A stretch of 64,000 bases of DNA from Terripilifer sp031921685 (GTDB taxonomy: Bacteria > Pseudomonadota > Alphaproteobacteria > Rhizobiales > Beijerinckiaceae): the NCBI RefSeq assembly GCF_031921685.1, contig NZ_JAPDHU010000003.1, forward strand, positions 744,001 through 808,000, read 5' to 3'. The number at the start of each line of letters is the position of its first letter. Positions within the stretch are counted from its first letter, which is position 1. Made by a program: the position numbers and the translations under genes. Positions 1-7,636 of this stretch are shown here, piece after piece. The notes under the pieces were generated by a model. It saw only the letters and a list, made by a program, of their open reading frames with translations, was not told where the DNA came from and ran no database searches.

Positions 1-1029
1 GGGCACACCGAAATCCGGCAGCATGTTGAGATAGACATGGGTGTAATTGGCGGTGACCTTCAGTTGGTCATTGGGCTTGAATGCCACGGCCAGCAAGCCG
101 CCCCAACGATCATCGAACACGAAGTCGCGTCCGGCCACATTGGCCTGCTGGCCCATGCCCGCCGCGCGGATCGACAGCGCCGGCGAGATGACCTGATTGA
201 CGTCGAAGGTGAAACGCCGGGTCGAATCCGTGCCGATGGTCGCGTCGGCCTTGTAGAAATTCCGATCTTGCGCCTGTTTGGTGACGATATTGACCGCACC
301 GCCCGTAGTGCCGCGTCCGGCGAAGGACGATGACGGACCGCGCAGGATTTCCACCTGTTCGGTGAAGAAATTTTCGCGGATACTGACGGACGGATCGCGC
401 ACACCATCGACGAAAACGTCGTTGCGCGCATCGAAGCCACGAATAAAGAAGCGATCGCCGAACGCGTTGCCGCCCTCGCCCGTCCCCAGCGTCAAGCCAG
501 CGGTGGTGCGTGCCAGATCTCGAAACGAGGTGGCGTTCTTGTCGTCGATCACCTCGCGGGTGAGAACGGTTACGCTCTTGGGCGTGTTGAGGATCGGCTC
601 GGCGAATTTGGCTGATGAAGCCAGGCGGTCGGCCTTATAGGGCGCGGCTGCATCGGCATAGGGATCGCTGCCAGGCTGGCGCGCGATTGCCGGCGCGCTG
701 ACGGCGCCCGGCGCTGGCGCGGGCTGCACGGGTGCCACGGGCGCGCGTGGCGCGGCGCGGCGGCGCAAGGCAACGCGGGCACGAACATGCGCCGCACTCT
801 GGCGCGGCGGCGCGCTGCGGTGATGCACTACTGGCGCGTCGACAGTGACGGACGGCAAGGCCTCGCTGGGCTGCACTGGTCCCTGCTGCGCATCGGCGCT
901 GCCGACCGATCCTGCCGTCACCAGAAAAGCGGCGGCCGTCGCCAAAGCACCACGTGAATCGATATCCACCGGCCAGGCCATACGCGTGGTCGCCGCGCGC
1001 AGCGAATGTGGCGCCTTCTCAACAGTCAT
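1..1029 (-). CDS. TonB-dependent siderophore receptor, N-terminal part (runs off window)
   Basis: Outer-membrane receptor for TonB-driven uptake, most like catecholate siderophore receptors of the Fiu/CirA group. Reverse translation from ATG at 1029 stays open to base 1 (343 codons). It shows a long N-terminal export region ending near the ADAQQ site, a Pro/Ala/Arg-rich linker, then the plug domain with typical stretches: PKSVTVLTREVIDDKN, RDLARTTAGLTLGTGEGG, DRFFIRGFDARNDVFVDGVRD, VEILRGPSSSFAGRG, and GGAVNIVTK. The beta-barrel begins and is cut by the window edge. The substrate is inferred from the plug style only; a haem or vitamin receptor is possible. The signal peptide has an unusually long n-region, so the start could lie slightly downstream. 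Confidence 0.88.
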   Translation of the reverse strand, partial: MTVEKAPHSLRAATTRMAWPVDIDSRGALATAAAFLVTAGSVGSADAQQGPVQPSEALPSVTVDAPVVHHRSAPPRQSAAHVRARVALRRRAAPRAPVAPVQPAPAPGAVSAPAIARQPGSDPYADAAAPYKADRLASSAKFAEPILNTPKSVTVLTREVIDDKNATSFRDLARTTAGLTLGTGEGGNAFGDRFFIRGFDARNDVFVDGVRDPSVSIRENFFTEQVEILRGPSSSFAGRGTTGGAVNIVTKQAQDRNFYKADATIGTDSTRRFTFDVNQVISPALSIRAAGMGQQANVAGRDFVFDDRWGGLLAVAFKPNDQLKVTANYTHVYLNMLPDFGVP

Positions 1030-1110
1030 CAGCTCGCCCCTAGTAATAATACGGATGTAGATTGATGGGGCGGTCATCGCAGAGGACGGGGCGTCCGTCA
1101 AAGCCTCTGT

Positions 1111-1130
1111 TTTAGAACGATTATTATCAA
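1111..1130. promoter_or_regulatory. Possible iron-regulator (Fur/Irr/RirA-type) site upstream of the receptor
   Basis: Read toward the receptor gene, this AT-rich stretch holds TGATAAT followed by AATCGTTCTAAAA. The TGATAAT half equals one arm of the classical Fur 7-1-7 box; the second arm is degenerate. It lies about 85-100 bases upstream of the receptor start in a 285-base gap (1030-1314) where I see no gene. Iron repression is expected for such receptors, but which regulator binds cannot be told from sequence. Confidence 0.3.
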
Positions 1131-1314
1131 CAGCCACAGAGGTGCGCGCCGGCGGCATCACGACGACACACTTTAGATTTGGTCCAAATTAAATAAGCGA
1201 GAAAAGCAAAGTCATTCCCGCTCATTGTCAGCAGGTACGATGAAGACTGACCGATCGCTCCTACCGAGGCGGCGCATTTCGGCAACAATCGGGATTTTAT
1301 TGAAAGTGGCCTGC

Positions 1315-1557
1315 TCAGATTTCCTGGCTCGGCGGCTTCATCAAGGCGAACAATTCGTCCACCGAAAGCTGCGCCGCGGCCCTGACGCGCTCGGCCGATT
1401 CCGTGCCGCTGATGTCGATGCCGGCAATGACCGCTTTGATCTCGTCGCGAAAGCCGGTGAGGAAGCGCAGCGGATCGGGCGAAGAATTGGCGACATGCGC
1501 GACCAGCCCGGTGATGAGAATCTGGCAGGCCAGCATGCGGCCGTTCAATTCTTCCAT
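1315..1557 (-). CDS. Small conserved-looking hypothetical protein downstream of ccdA
   Basis: An 80-residue acidic protein without signal peptide or membrane segment; family not recognised. The start is supported by a strong ribosome binding site (GGAGG about 6 bases before ATG). It starts 23 bases after the ccdA stop on the same strand, so the two are probably co-transcribed. It contains SPDPLRFLTGFRDEIKAVIAG and ends in a predicted helix. The ORF in the opposite direction over this stretch has no comparable signals and was left out. No function is proposed. Confidence 0.65.
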   Translation of the reverse strand: MEELNGRMLACQILITGLVAHVANSSPDPLRFLTGFRDEIKAVIAGIDISGTESAERVRAAAQLSVDELFALMKPPSQEI

Positions 1558-1580
1558 CTCTCTGCCTCCTGAACGCGCGA

Positions 1581-2309
1581 TCAGCCGAGCGTCGCTAACC
1601 CTGGAAAAACGTCAAGCAGCCAGAACGACACTGCCTGCATGCTGCCCGTGAGGAAAGCGACGCCGGTGACGATGAGCAAAACGCCGACCACTTTCTCCAC
1701 CGTGCCGAGATGGCGCTTGAACCGGCCGAGAAATTCCATGAACGGCTCGATGGCAAAAGCCGCGATGAGAAACGGAATGCCAAGCCCCGCCGAATAGACC
1801 GCCAGCAACAGCGCGCCGCGCCCGGCGGTGCCTTCGCTGCCGGCGATCGTCAGGATCGCCGCCAGGATCGGCCCGATACAGGGCGTCCAGCCGAAGGCGA
1901 AGGCGAGGCCCATGACATAAGCGCCCCACAGGCCGACGGGCTTGCGCACGTCGAGCCGCGCCTCGCGATAAAGCAACGCCAGCCGCCATACGCCGAGGAA
2001 ATGCAGACCCATCGCGATGATGGCGACACCTGCCAGCGCCGACAGCAGACCGAAATATTGCCGGATGAGCTGGCCGAACAACGACGCGGTGGCGCCAAGC
2101 CCGACGAAGACGGTCGAGAAGCCAAGCACGAACAGCACAGCCGCCAGCAGCACGTCACGTCGCGCCCGCGTCGCCCGTTCGCTCGACAATTCCTCCACCG
2201 TCGTTCCGGCGATGAAGGTCAGATAAGGCGGCACCAGCGGCAAGACGCAGGGGCTTAGGAATGACAGCAAGCCGGCAATCAAAGCGGCAGGCAGCGAAAT
2301 ATCCGACAT
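1581..2309 (-). CDS. ccdA: CcdA-type cytochrome c biogenesis / thiol-disulfide transmembrane protein
   Basis: Polytopic inner-membrane protein of the CcdA/DsbD-beta family (242 aa, normal length), which passes electrons from cytoplasmic thioredoxin to periplasmic thiol proteins such as those maturing apocytochrome c. Signature features are LLSFLSPCVLPLVPPYLTF in the first helix and FAFGWTPCIGPILAAIL in the middle. Each carries one of the redox cysteines, in a PC context, of the two internal repeats. About six hydrophobic segments are visible. The start was set at the ATG at 2309 because the product then opens MSDISLPAAL just before helix 1; the upstream Met gives a non-family extension. The small gene at 1315-1557 follows in the same transcript. 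Confidence 0.92.
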   Translation of the reverse strand: MSDISLPAALIAGLLSFLSPCVLPLVPPYLTFIAGTTVEELSSERATRARRDVLLAAVLFVLGFSTVFVGLGATASLFGQLIRQYFGLLSALAGVAIIAMGLHFLGVWRLALLYREARLDVRKPVGLWGAYVMGLAFAFGWTPCIGPILAAILTIAGSEGTAGRGALLLAVYSAGLGIPFLIAAFAIEPFMEFLGRFKRHLGTVEKVVGVLLIVTGVAFLTGSMQAVSFWLLDVFPGLATLG

Positions 2310-2481
2310 CTCACATCCGATCGCGCCAACCGGGCGCACCCGCAGGCCGAGGCGCGGGCGCCACGAACATGCTAGACCAGCCCTACTGCTTAAAACCTAG
2401 GCGCTGCCCATGCAAAGCGGCGGAACGCCGCCTCGCCAAGAGGTGATGTGGGCGTGAAGATGACGTGATGGAGCGTGACCC

Positions 2482-3504
2482 GTGCTGAACCTGATCACCG
2501 ACGTCCCTGGCCTGAAAGTCGGCAATGCCCAAGACGAAACCGTGCTGTCGGGGGTCACGGCAGTGATTTTCGACGAACCGGCCATCGCCTCCATCGCCAT
2601 TCATGGCGGCGCACCCGGTGTGCGGGATACTGCCTTGCTCGATCCCGAAATGACCGTCGAACGGGTCGACGCTTTGGTGCTGTCGGGCGGCTCGGCTTTC
2701 GGCCTCGATGCGCCGGGCGGTGTTCAAGCGGCGTTGCGGACCGCAGGACGCGGCTTCCCCGTCGGCTCCGTAAAAGTACCTATCGTTCCCGGCGCTATCC
2801 TGTTCGATCTCCTGAATGGCGGCGACAAGACCTGGCCGCGCATGTCGCCCTATTGGGAGCTCGGTCATGCCGCCGCCGAGGCGGTCGCGACGGATTTCGC
2901 CATCGGCTCCGTTGGCGCCGGCTTTGGTGCCACCACCGCCAATCTGCGTGGCGGCCTGGGTTCAGCCTCCTGCCGCACCGCCGGCGGCTTCACGGTCGGC
3001 GCGCTAGTCGCCGCCAATGCGATCGGTAGTGCCACGATCGGTTCGGGACCGCATTTCTGGGCAGCACCTTATGAGCAAAACGGTGAGTTCGGCGGGCTGG
3101 GCCTACCGGCGCGGATCGAAACAGCCGATCTCGATCTGGTCATCAAAGGCGCGGCCGCGCCGAAACCGGAAAATACCACCATCGCCATCGTCGCCACCGA
3201 TGCGGCATTGACGAAAGGCGGCGCCCGCCGCCTCGCCGTGATGGCGCATGATGGCATGAGCCGCGCTTTGCGCCCCTCGCATGCGGCGATGGATGGCGAT
3301 CTCATTTTCGCAGCCAGCACCGGCCGCGCCGGCAAGACACCGGATACGCGCGATCACATTGAAATCGGCCAGGCTGCTGCCGATTGTCTGGCCCGCGCCA
3401 TCGCGCGCGCTGTTTTCGCCGCCGCGCCAGCGCCAAAGGTTCCCGGTGCGAAACCTGCGTGGCGGGAACTCTTTTTTAACTCTGGTGTTTCAGACACTCA
3501 GTGA
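2482..3504 (+). CDS. P1 family (S58) self-processing aminopeptidase / amidohydrolase
   Basis: N-terminal nucleophile hydrolase of the DmpA/BapA/NylC family (COG3191), made as a precursor that cuts itself into alpha and beta chains and then acts on N-terminal residues, beta-peptides or amides. Family blocks are visible: DALVLSGGSAFGLDAPGGVQ (about 63-82), GSVGAGFGATTANLRGGLGSAS (142-163), TVGALVAANAIG, then ENTTIAIVATDAALTK. The expected self-cleavage is Asn231-Thr232, so the nucleophile would be Thr232, as in NylC, not Ser as in DmpA. The 340-residue length is normal. The start is GTG at 2482. There is no signal peptide, so it should be cytoplasmic. It is divergent from ccdA. Substrate unknown. 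Confidence 0.88.
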   Translation: MLNLITDVPGLKVGNAQDETVLSGVTAVIFDEPAIASIAIHGGAPGVRDTALLDPEMTVERVDALVLSGGSAFGLDAPGGVQAALRTAGRGFPVGSVKVPIVPGAILFDLLNGGDKTWPRMSPYWELGHAAAEAVATDFAIGSVGAGFGATTANLRGGLGSASCRTAGGFTVGALVAANAIGSATIGSGPHFWAAPYEQNGEFGGLGLPARIETADLDLVIKGAAAPKPENTTIAIVATDAALTKGGARRLAVMAHDGMSRALRPSHAAMDGDLIFAASTGRAGKTPDTRDHIEIGQAAADCLARAIARAVFAAAPAPKVPGAKPAWRELFFNSGVSDTQ

Positions 3505-3627
3505 CAATTCCGTTGATCGCTGCTGGCGCGCCTCTTGCTTCACATGTCCGTGACAAGACATTCACGCCATGGTTGCGCCGCAATATCGGGTGTAAAACGT
3601 GCAGATGTCGGGTCTGGGAGCTTATCT

Positions 3628-3990
3628 ATGAGGCAACTTGCAAAAATCGCTATCTTTGGAGCGATGCTGCTGGCTGTCGCTCCGGCTGTCGCGCAAGAAC
3701 CCATTCAGCAGGAGCAGTCGACCAACTGGCGCGAGCTTCTAAACGATCTCTACCGTCTCGATCTCGCCATCGACCGCTGCGAGCAGGTTCTGCCGACGGG
3801 CGAGGAAATGATCCGTCTCGAAGACGCAATCGGCTATGTCGAACGCCGCGTCGATATGCCGAAGGAAGCTTTGGACGAGGTTTTCTCCAAGCTCGAATAT
3901 GAGACCGTGGCGGATCGCAACGATTTCTGCTCGGCGATGACCAACGCCGTCGACGAAATCCGCAAAATCCCGGCCGAATACCAGGATTAA
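3628..3990 (+). CDS. Small exported hypothetical protein
   Basis: A 120-residue protein with a clear Sec signal peptide (MRQLAKIAIFGAMLLAVAPAVAQ, cut expected after AVAQ) and an acidic helical mature part of about 97 residues. Two cysteines (in AIDRCEQVL and RNDFCSAM) could form a disulfide in the periplasm. The ATG at 3628 was chosen over the longer frame opening at 3535 because the signal peptide begins there. I do not recognise the family. It stands alone between the peptidase and the cupin gene, followed by a short GTTCGGC/GCCGAAC hairpin (4013-4029) that may end its transcript. Confidence 0.7.
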   Translation: MRQLAKIAIFGAMLLAVAPAVAQEPIQQEQSTNWRELLNDLYRLDLAIDRCEQVLPTGEEMIRLEDAIGYVERRVDMPKEALDEVFSKLEYETVADRNDFCSAMTNAVDEIRKIPAEYQD

Positions 3991-4064
3991 GCTGGGGTTA
4001 TAGCGTTTCACAGTTCGGCTTAGCCGAACGCCATGAAGACGCGTCAAAATAAGAGATCCAAGCA

Positions 4065-4092
4065 AAATCACGTTTCCACCGAAACGTGATTT
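4065..4092. repeat. Palindromic repeat, copy 1 (12-bp perfect stem)
   Basis: AAATCACGTTTC, loop CACC, GAAACGTGATTT: a perfect 12-bp stem with 4-base loop. It is related to elements at 5969-5994 and 25929-25954, all in intergenic DNA with the shared core CGTTTC-4 bases-GAAACG. The preceding ACGCGTCAAAATAAGAGATC looks like flanking sequence of the same element. Confidence 0.7.
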
Positions 4093-4133
4093 GCTCTGGG
4101 ATTGAGCTTTCGTGAAGGTTTGCCGGCGATAGT

Positions 4134-4162
4134 GCCTCCTGCACAAACAGGAGGCTCTTTTT
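4134..4162 (+). promoter_or_regulatory. Terminator-like hairpin overlapping the cupin gene's Shine-Dalgarno
   Basis: GCCTCCTG (4134-4141), loop CACAAA, CAGGAGGC (4148-4155): an 8-bp perfect stem followed by TCTTTTT and then ATG at 4163. The GGAGG that serves as ribosome binding site is the 3' arm of the stem. The structure could end transcription coming from upstream, hide the ribosome binding site, or both. Confidence 0.6.
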
Positions 4163-4627
4163 ATGTCATCGCCCGACTTCGCCGCCGCCGCGCTCGACGC
4201 GGTCGTCCTCGAGCCGGCGCCTATCAATTCAGATTGGATCCTCGCCGGATCCCCTGAAGCCCGTTCGGTGGAAGTGTTCCGCAGCGCCGACGGCGCCGCC
4301 ACCTGCAATGTTTGGGATTGCACGGCTGGCACATTCAAATGGTATTTCGGTGTCGACGAAACCGTCCACATCCTGCAAGGCGAGGTCGAAGTGACCGCCC
4401 AGGACGGATCGGTCCGCATGCTCAAGCCCGGTGACGTCGCTTTCTTCGCGAGTGGCACCTGGGCGACGTGGCGCATCGACAACTACGTCCGTAAACTTGC
4501 TTACTGCCGCCACTCGATGCCGCTGCTGCTGGCTTTCTCCCTGCGCGTGGTCGGCAAGCTGATGCGCATGTCCGGCCTCAGCAGCGCCGCGCCCGACAGC
4601 GGGCTTGGCGGCCGCAACGTCGCCTGA
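4163..4627 (+). CDS. Cupin domain protein (EutQ / Cupin_3-like)
   Basis: Single-domain cupin of 154 aa. The conserved barrel runs from about residue 33 to 115 with SVEVFRSADGAATCNVWDCT, GTFKWYFGVDETVHILQGEVEVT and MLKPGDVAFFASGTWATWRI, which match the Cupin_3 (DUF861, ureidoglycine aminohydrolase/EutQ-like) pattern. The first cupin motif has only one obvious metal-type His (ETVHILQGEVEV), so metal binding is uncertain. No signal peptide. The C-terminal 40 residues are hydrophobic then Gly/Ser-rich and outside the barrel. Translation starts from the ribosome binding site buried in the hairpin at 4134-4155. Enzymatic role unknown. Confidence 0.8.
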   Translation: MSSPDFAAAALDAVVLEPAPINSDWILAGSPEARSVEVFRSADGAATCNVWDCTAGTFKWYFGVDETVHILQGEVEVTAQDGSVRMLKPGDVAFFASGTWATWRIDNYVRKLAYCRHSMPLLLAFSLRVVGKLMRMSGLSSAAPDSGLGGRNVA

Positions 4628-4630
4628 CCG

Positions 4631-5899
4631 TTATCGTCTCGGCGCCATCCGCTCCGACGTTCCGATGAAATAAGCGATGGTGCCGATGACGATCAGCCCG
4701 AACAGGAACCACAGCACCGGCAGATAGGTGCCATAGACGTCGTGCAACATCGCCAGCACGACGGGCGACATGGTGCGCGGCAGGATCGACACGGTCGTCA
4801 TCGCGCCCGACACCGCCGCATATCCGCGCAGACCGAAGATCTCAGCGATCACCGTCTGGCGGACGATCATGATGACGCCGCCAGCCGCGCCATGTACGAG
4901 CGCGAAGAGAAAATTACCGGTCGCGCCATAGGAGCCGGCGAAAATCAGAATGAGCATGCCGACGCCGAACATCGGAAAGACAATCCGTCCGGTGCGGCGC
5001 GCCGATCCGACCGGATCGAGCACATGGGTGATGATCCGCCCAACGACGGCGGCCGGTCCGGTCATTGAAAAGATCACCACCGCCAGGCTCTGCGGCAGGC
5101 CACGCTCGTCAAGCAACGGCACCAGATGGATGGTGATGCCCGACATGACGAACCAATGCACGCTGAAGGCGATCGCCAAGGTCCAGAAAGCGCCCGTACG
5201 GATGGCGCTGCGCAACGGCGACGTGCCGCCTTGCGGCGCCGATGGCAGCCCCCCTTCCGAAAGCGCCTGCTTGCGTCGCTGAAATTCGCCCGTGCGGCTG
5301 CCGACCGTGCCGCGCAAGGTGAAGAAACAGATCAAGGTCGGCCCGAAAGCCAGGATCGCGGCCAGCGCCATCATGCCGGCGCGCCAGCCATATTCGCCCA
5401 TGATCAGGCCGACCACCGGCGGTACGACCGCCGACGACAGGCCACCGATAATCGCCGCATAGGTGAGGCCGCGGCGAAAATCCTTGACGTTGGCGGTGAC
5501 GACGGAGGCCGGAATATTGCCCAGCAGCATCGACTGCGAAATGCCGACGCCGGTGAAAGCCATGTAAAGCTCGGTCAGACTGCTGATATGCGGCACGCTC
5601 ATGAGCGCCGCCGCGCCGACCAGCCCGCCACCGGTCATGATCCAGCGACCGCCGCGCCGGTCCATCAGATAGCCGAAGGGAATCGCAAAAATATCGGCCA
5701 CGACGAGCGCCAGGGTGAAGGCCGAAGCGACTTCCGTGGCGCTCCAGCCGAATTCCTGGTTGAGCGGTTTCAGAAACAGGGCGATCGAATGCCAGAGAAC
5801 GCCGATGGCAATCAGCTGGGAAATGGCGACGCCCCAGATGATCCGGTTTTCACCCGGCGCCGTCTTCGCTCCCTGCCCCTCGCTGCCCATTGTTTCCAC
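4631..5899 (-). CDS. MFS transporter (OFA/monocarboxylate-like)
   Basis: A 422-residue 12-helix major facilitator with the usual central cytoplasmic loop near residues 190-220. The A-motif between helices 2 and 3 reads GYLMDRRGGRWIM. The opening, with FLKPLNQEFGWSATEVASAF, resembles oxalate/formate and monocarboxylate porters of the OFA/MCP group, in which a small acid is the usual substrate. It is the last gene of a leftward run after the sulfatase (6007-7569), separated by about 100 bases containing a palindromic repeat, so it may carry the product of the sulfatase route. The Met at residue 4 is an alternative start. Substrate inferred only from context. Confidence 0.85.
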   Translation of the reverse strand: METMGSEGQGAKTAPGENRIIWGVAISQLIAIGVLWHSIALFLKPLNQEFGWSATEVASAFTLALVVADIFAIPFGYLMDRRGGRWIMTGGGLVGAAALMSVPHISSLTELYMAFTGVGISQSMLLGNIPASVVTANVKDFRRGLTYAAIIGGLSSAVVPPVVGLIMGEYGWRAGMMALAAILAFGPTLICFFTLRGTVGSRTGEFQRRKQALSEGGLPSAPQGGTSPLRSAIRTGAFWTLAIAFSVHWFVMSGITIHLVPLLDERGLPQSLAVVIFSMTGPAAVVGRIITHVLDPVGSARRTGRIVFPMFGVGMLILIFAGSYGATGNFLFALVHGAAGGVIMIVRQTVIAEIFGLRGYAAVSGAMTTVSILPRTMSPVVLAMLHDVYGTYLPVLWFLFGLIVIGTIAYFIGTSERMAPRR

Positions 5900-5968
5900 C
5901 CCGCCCGGCGGATCATCCGGGCCGGCACCTCATCGACAGCATTCTGCCGCTGATCAACTCTTAGAATG

Positions 5969-5994
5969 AATCGCGTTTCGATAGAAACGCGATT
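5969..5994. repeat. Palindromic repeat, copy 2 (11-bp perfect stem)
   Basis: AATCGCGTTTC, loop GATA, GAAACGCGATT, followed by TTTG on the plus strand. The same CGTTTC/GAAACG core occurs in copies at 4065 and 25929. It sits between the sulfatase stop and the MFS start, so it lies inside the presumed leftward transcript. Confidence 0.7.
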
Positions 5995-6006
5995 TTTGCA
6001 AGAGCC

Positions 6007-7569
6007 TTATGCGCGTCGGCGCGCGTGCGGACTTTTGTCGACATTTTCCATGAGTTCATGGACGAGACGCTCGGTCAATTCGGCGCGCACGCCGGCATAG
6101 GCCGGATCGTCCCACACATTATGGGTGTCGTCGGGATCGGTGCGGCGATCGTAGAGTTCGCCCCACGGCATGCCCTTGTAGAGGGTGAGCCGGTGATCGG
6201 CGGTGATCAGCGTGCGCACCACCGCCGATTTCTCGAAGCCCATGCGCGGCTGGGTATCCTCATATTCGATCACCAGTTCGTCGCGCAGCTCGTGGGAGCC
6301 GGCGACATTGCCGAGCAGGCTCTTGCCCTGAATGCCCCAATAGGGTTTCAGGCCGGCGCGATCGATGATGGAGGGCGCCAGATCGATGGTCGAGGACAGA
6401 GCGTGCGACACGCGCGCCGTCCGATCGGCGGGATCGGACCAGATCATCGACACGTTGTTGATGGAATCGAGCATGATCGCGCCCTTCAACATCAGGTTGA
6501 AGTCGCCGAGATAGTCGCCGTGGTCGGAATTGAACACGATCACCGTATTCTCATATTTGCCGGCGGCTTTCAGCGCATTGATCACAGAACCGATGGCATC
6601 GTCGATCATCGTGATCATGCCGCAGGACAGCGCCATGGCTTCGCGCGTCTCGCGCTCATTGGCCATGAAGGCTTCCTGCGTCTGCGCCTGGCGCGTGCCC
6701 TTGGTCCAATGATCGTGCAGCCAGCGCATCGGCGGCGTCGGATTTTTATGCGCCTCATAGGGCAGCCGCGGATGGAAATCCTCGGGGCTGTACATGTCCC
6801 AATATTTGCCCGGCGGCGTGAACGGGTGATGCGGATCGGGGAAAGAGACGAAAGCGAAGAACGGCTGATCGTCGCCTTTCGACGCATTGATATAATCGAT
6901 CGCGCGATCGCGGATGAAGGACGTCGGATAGAGTTCCTCCGGGATCGGCGTGCGCACCGCCTGCGGGCAGACGTAATCGTGCGGCAGTTGATTGGCCTTG
7001 TCGCGCCAGAAGTCCGCCTGATTGGTTTTCGACTTCAGCCATTGATAGTAATGGCCGTTGCACTGGTCGCTGTGATTGGTGACCATGTCGACATGGTCGT
7101 AGCCGTAATAGGGCGTCCTGATCTTGAAGAATTCTGGACTGGCGTAGCGCGACGGATCTTCCTGATCGTAGTCGGCCTCCTCCGCCTTCCAGGCTTCCTT
7201 GATGACGCCAAGTTCGTCGGGCTTGTAGCGCTTTTGCGAGTCGATACCTGTCATCGGCTGCACGTGGCTCTTGCCGATGAGCGCCGTGCGATAGCCGCCG
7301 GCCCGCAGCACGTCGGTGAACGTATTGGCGCGAATAGAGAGATCGCAGCCGTTGTGGCGCAGGCCATGGGTGCTGGGAAAACGACCGGTCAGCAGCGAGG
7401 CGCGATTGGGCATGCAGACGGGCGATGCCACGTAGAAGCGGTCGAACCTCGTACCATTAGCCGCGAGACCATCGATATTGGGCGTCTTGACGATCGGATG
7501 GCCGGCGCAGCCGAGATAATCGGCCCGCTGCTGGTCGGTGATGAAGAACAGAAAATTAGGACGCGACAT
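6007..7569 (-). CDS. Type I sulfatase (formylglycine-dependent)
   Basis: Cytoplasmic sulfatase of 520 aa. The maturation signature is SPVCMPNRASLLTGR with Cys52 in the C-x-P-x-R context that the formylglycine-generating enzyme converts to the catalytic residue. Metal ligands are expected at Asp12 (ITDQQRADYLG) and at Asp and His in FNSDHGDYLGD. The C-terminal part has the family's GELYDRRTDPDDTHNVWDD block. There is no signal peptide, unlike periplasmic arylsulfatases, so the sulfate ester must be imported. It shares its strand with the Bug receptor upstream and the MFS transporter downstream. Substrate unknown; choline-sulfate, alkyl or aryl sulfate, or phosphonate monoester are all possible for this subfamily. 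Confidence 0.9.
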   Translation of the reverse strand: MSRPNFLFFITDQQRADYLGCAGHPIVKTPNIDGLAANGTRFDRFYVASPVCMPNRASLLTGRFPSTHGLRHNGCDLSIRANTFTDVLRAGGYRTALIGKSHVQPMTGIDSQKRYKPDELGVIKEAWKAEEADYDQEDPSRYASPEFFKIRTPYYGYDHVDMVTNHSDQCNGHYYQWLKSKTNQADFWRDKANQLPHDYVCPQAVRTPIPEELYPTSFIRDRAIDYINASKGDDQPFFAFVSFPDPHHPFTPPGKYWDMYSPEDFHPRLPYEAHKNPTPPMRWLHDHWTKGTRQAQTQEAFMANERETREAMALSCGMITMIDDAIGSVINALKAAGKYENTVIVFNSDHGDYLGDFNLMLKGAIMLDSINNVSMIWSDPADRTARVSHALSSTIDLAPSIIDRAGLKPYWGIQGKSLLGNVAGSHELRDELVIEYEDTQPRMGFEKSAVVRTLITADHRLTLYKGMPWGELYDRRTDPDDTHNVWDDPAYAGVRAELTERLVHELMENVDKSPHARRRA

Positions 7570-7636
7570 AAAAGCCTCTTAGACAGCGTTTCCAAGCAAT
7601 CGTTTGAGCGGTGCCGCCATCACGGGCGGCGAACCA

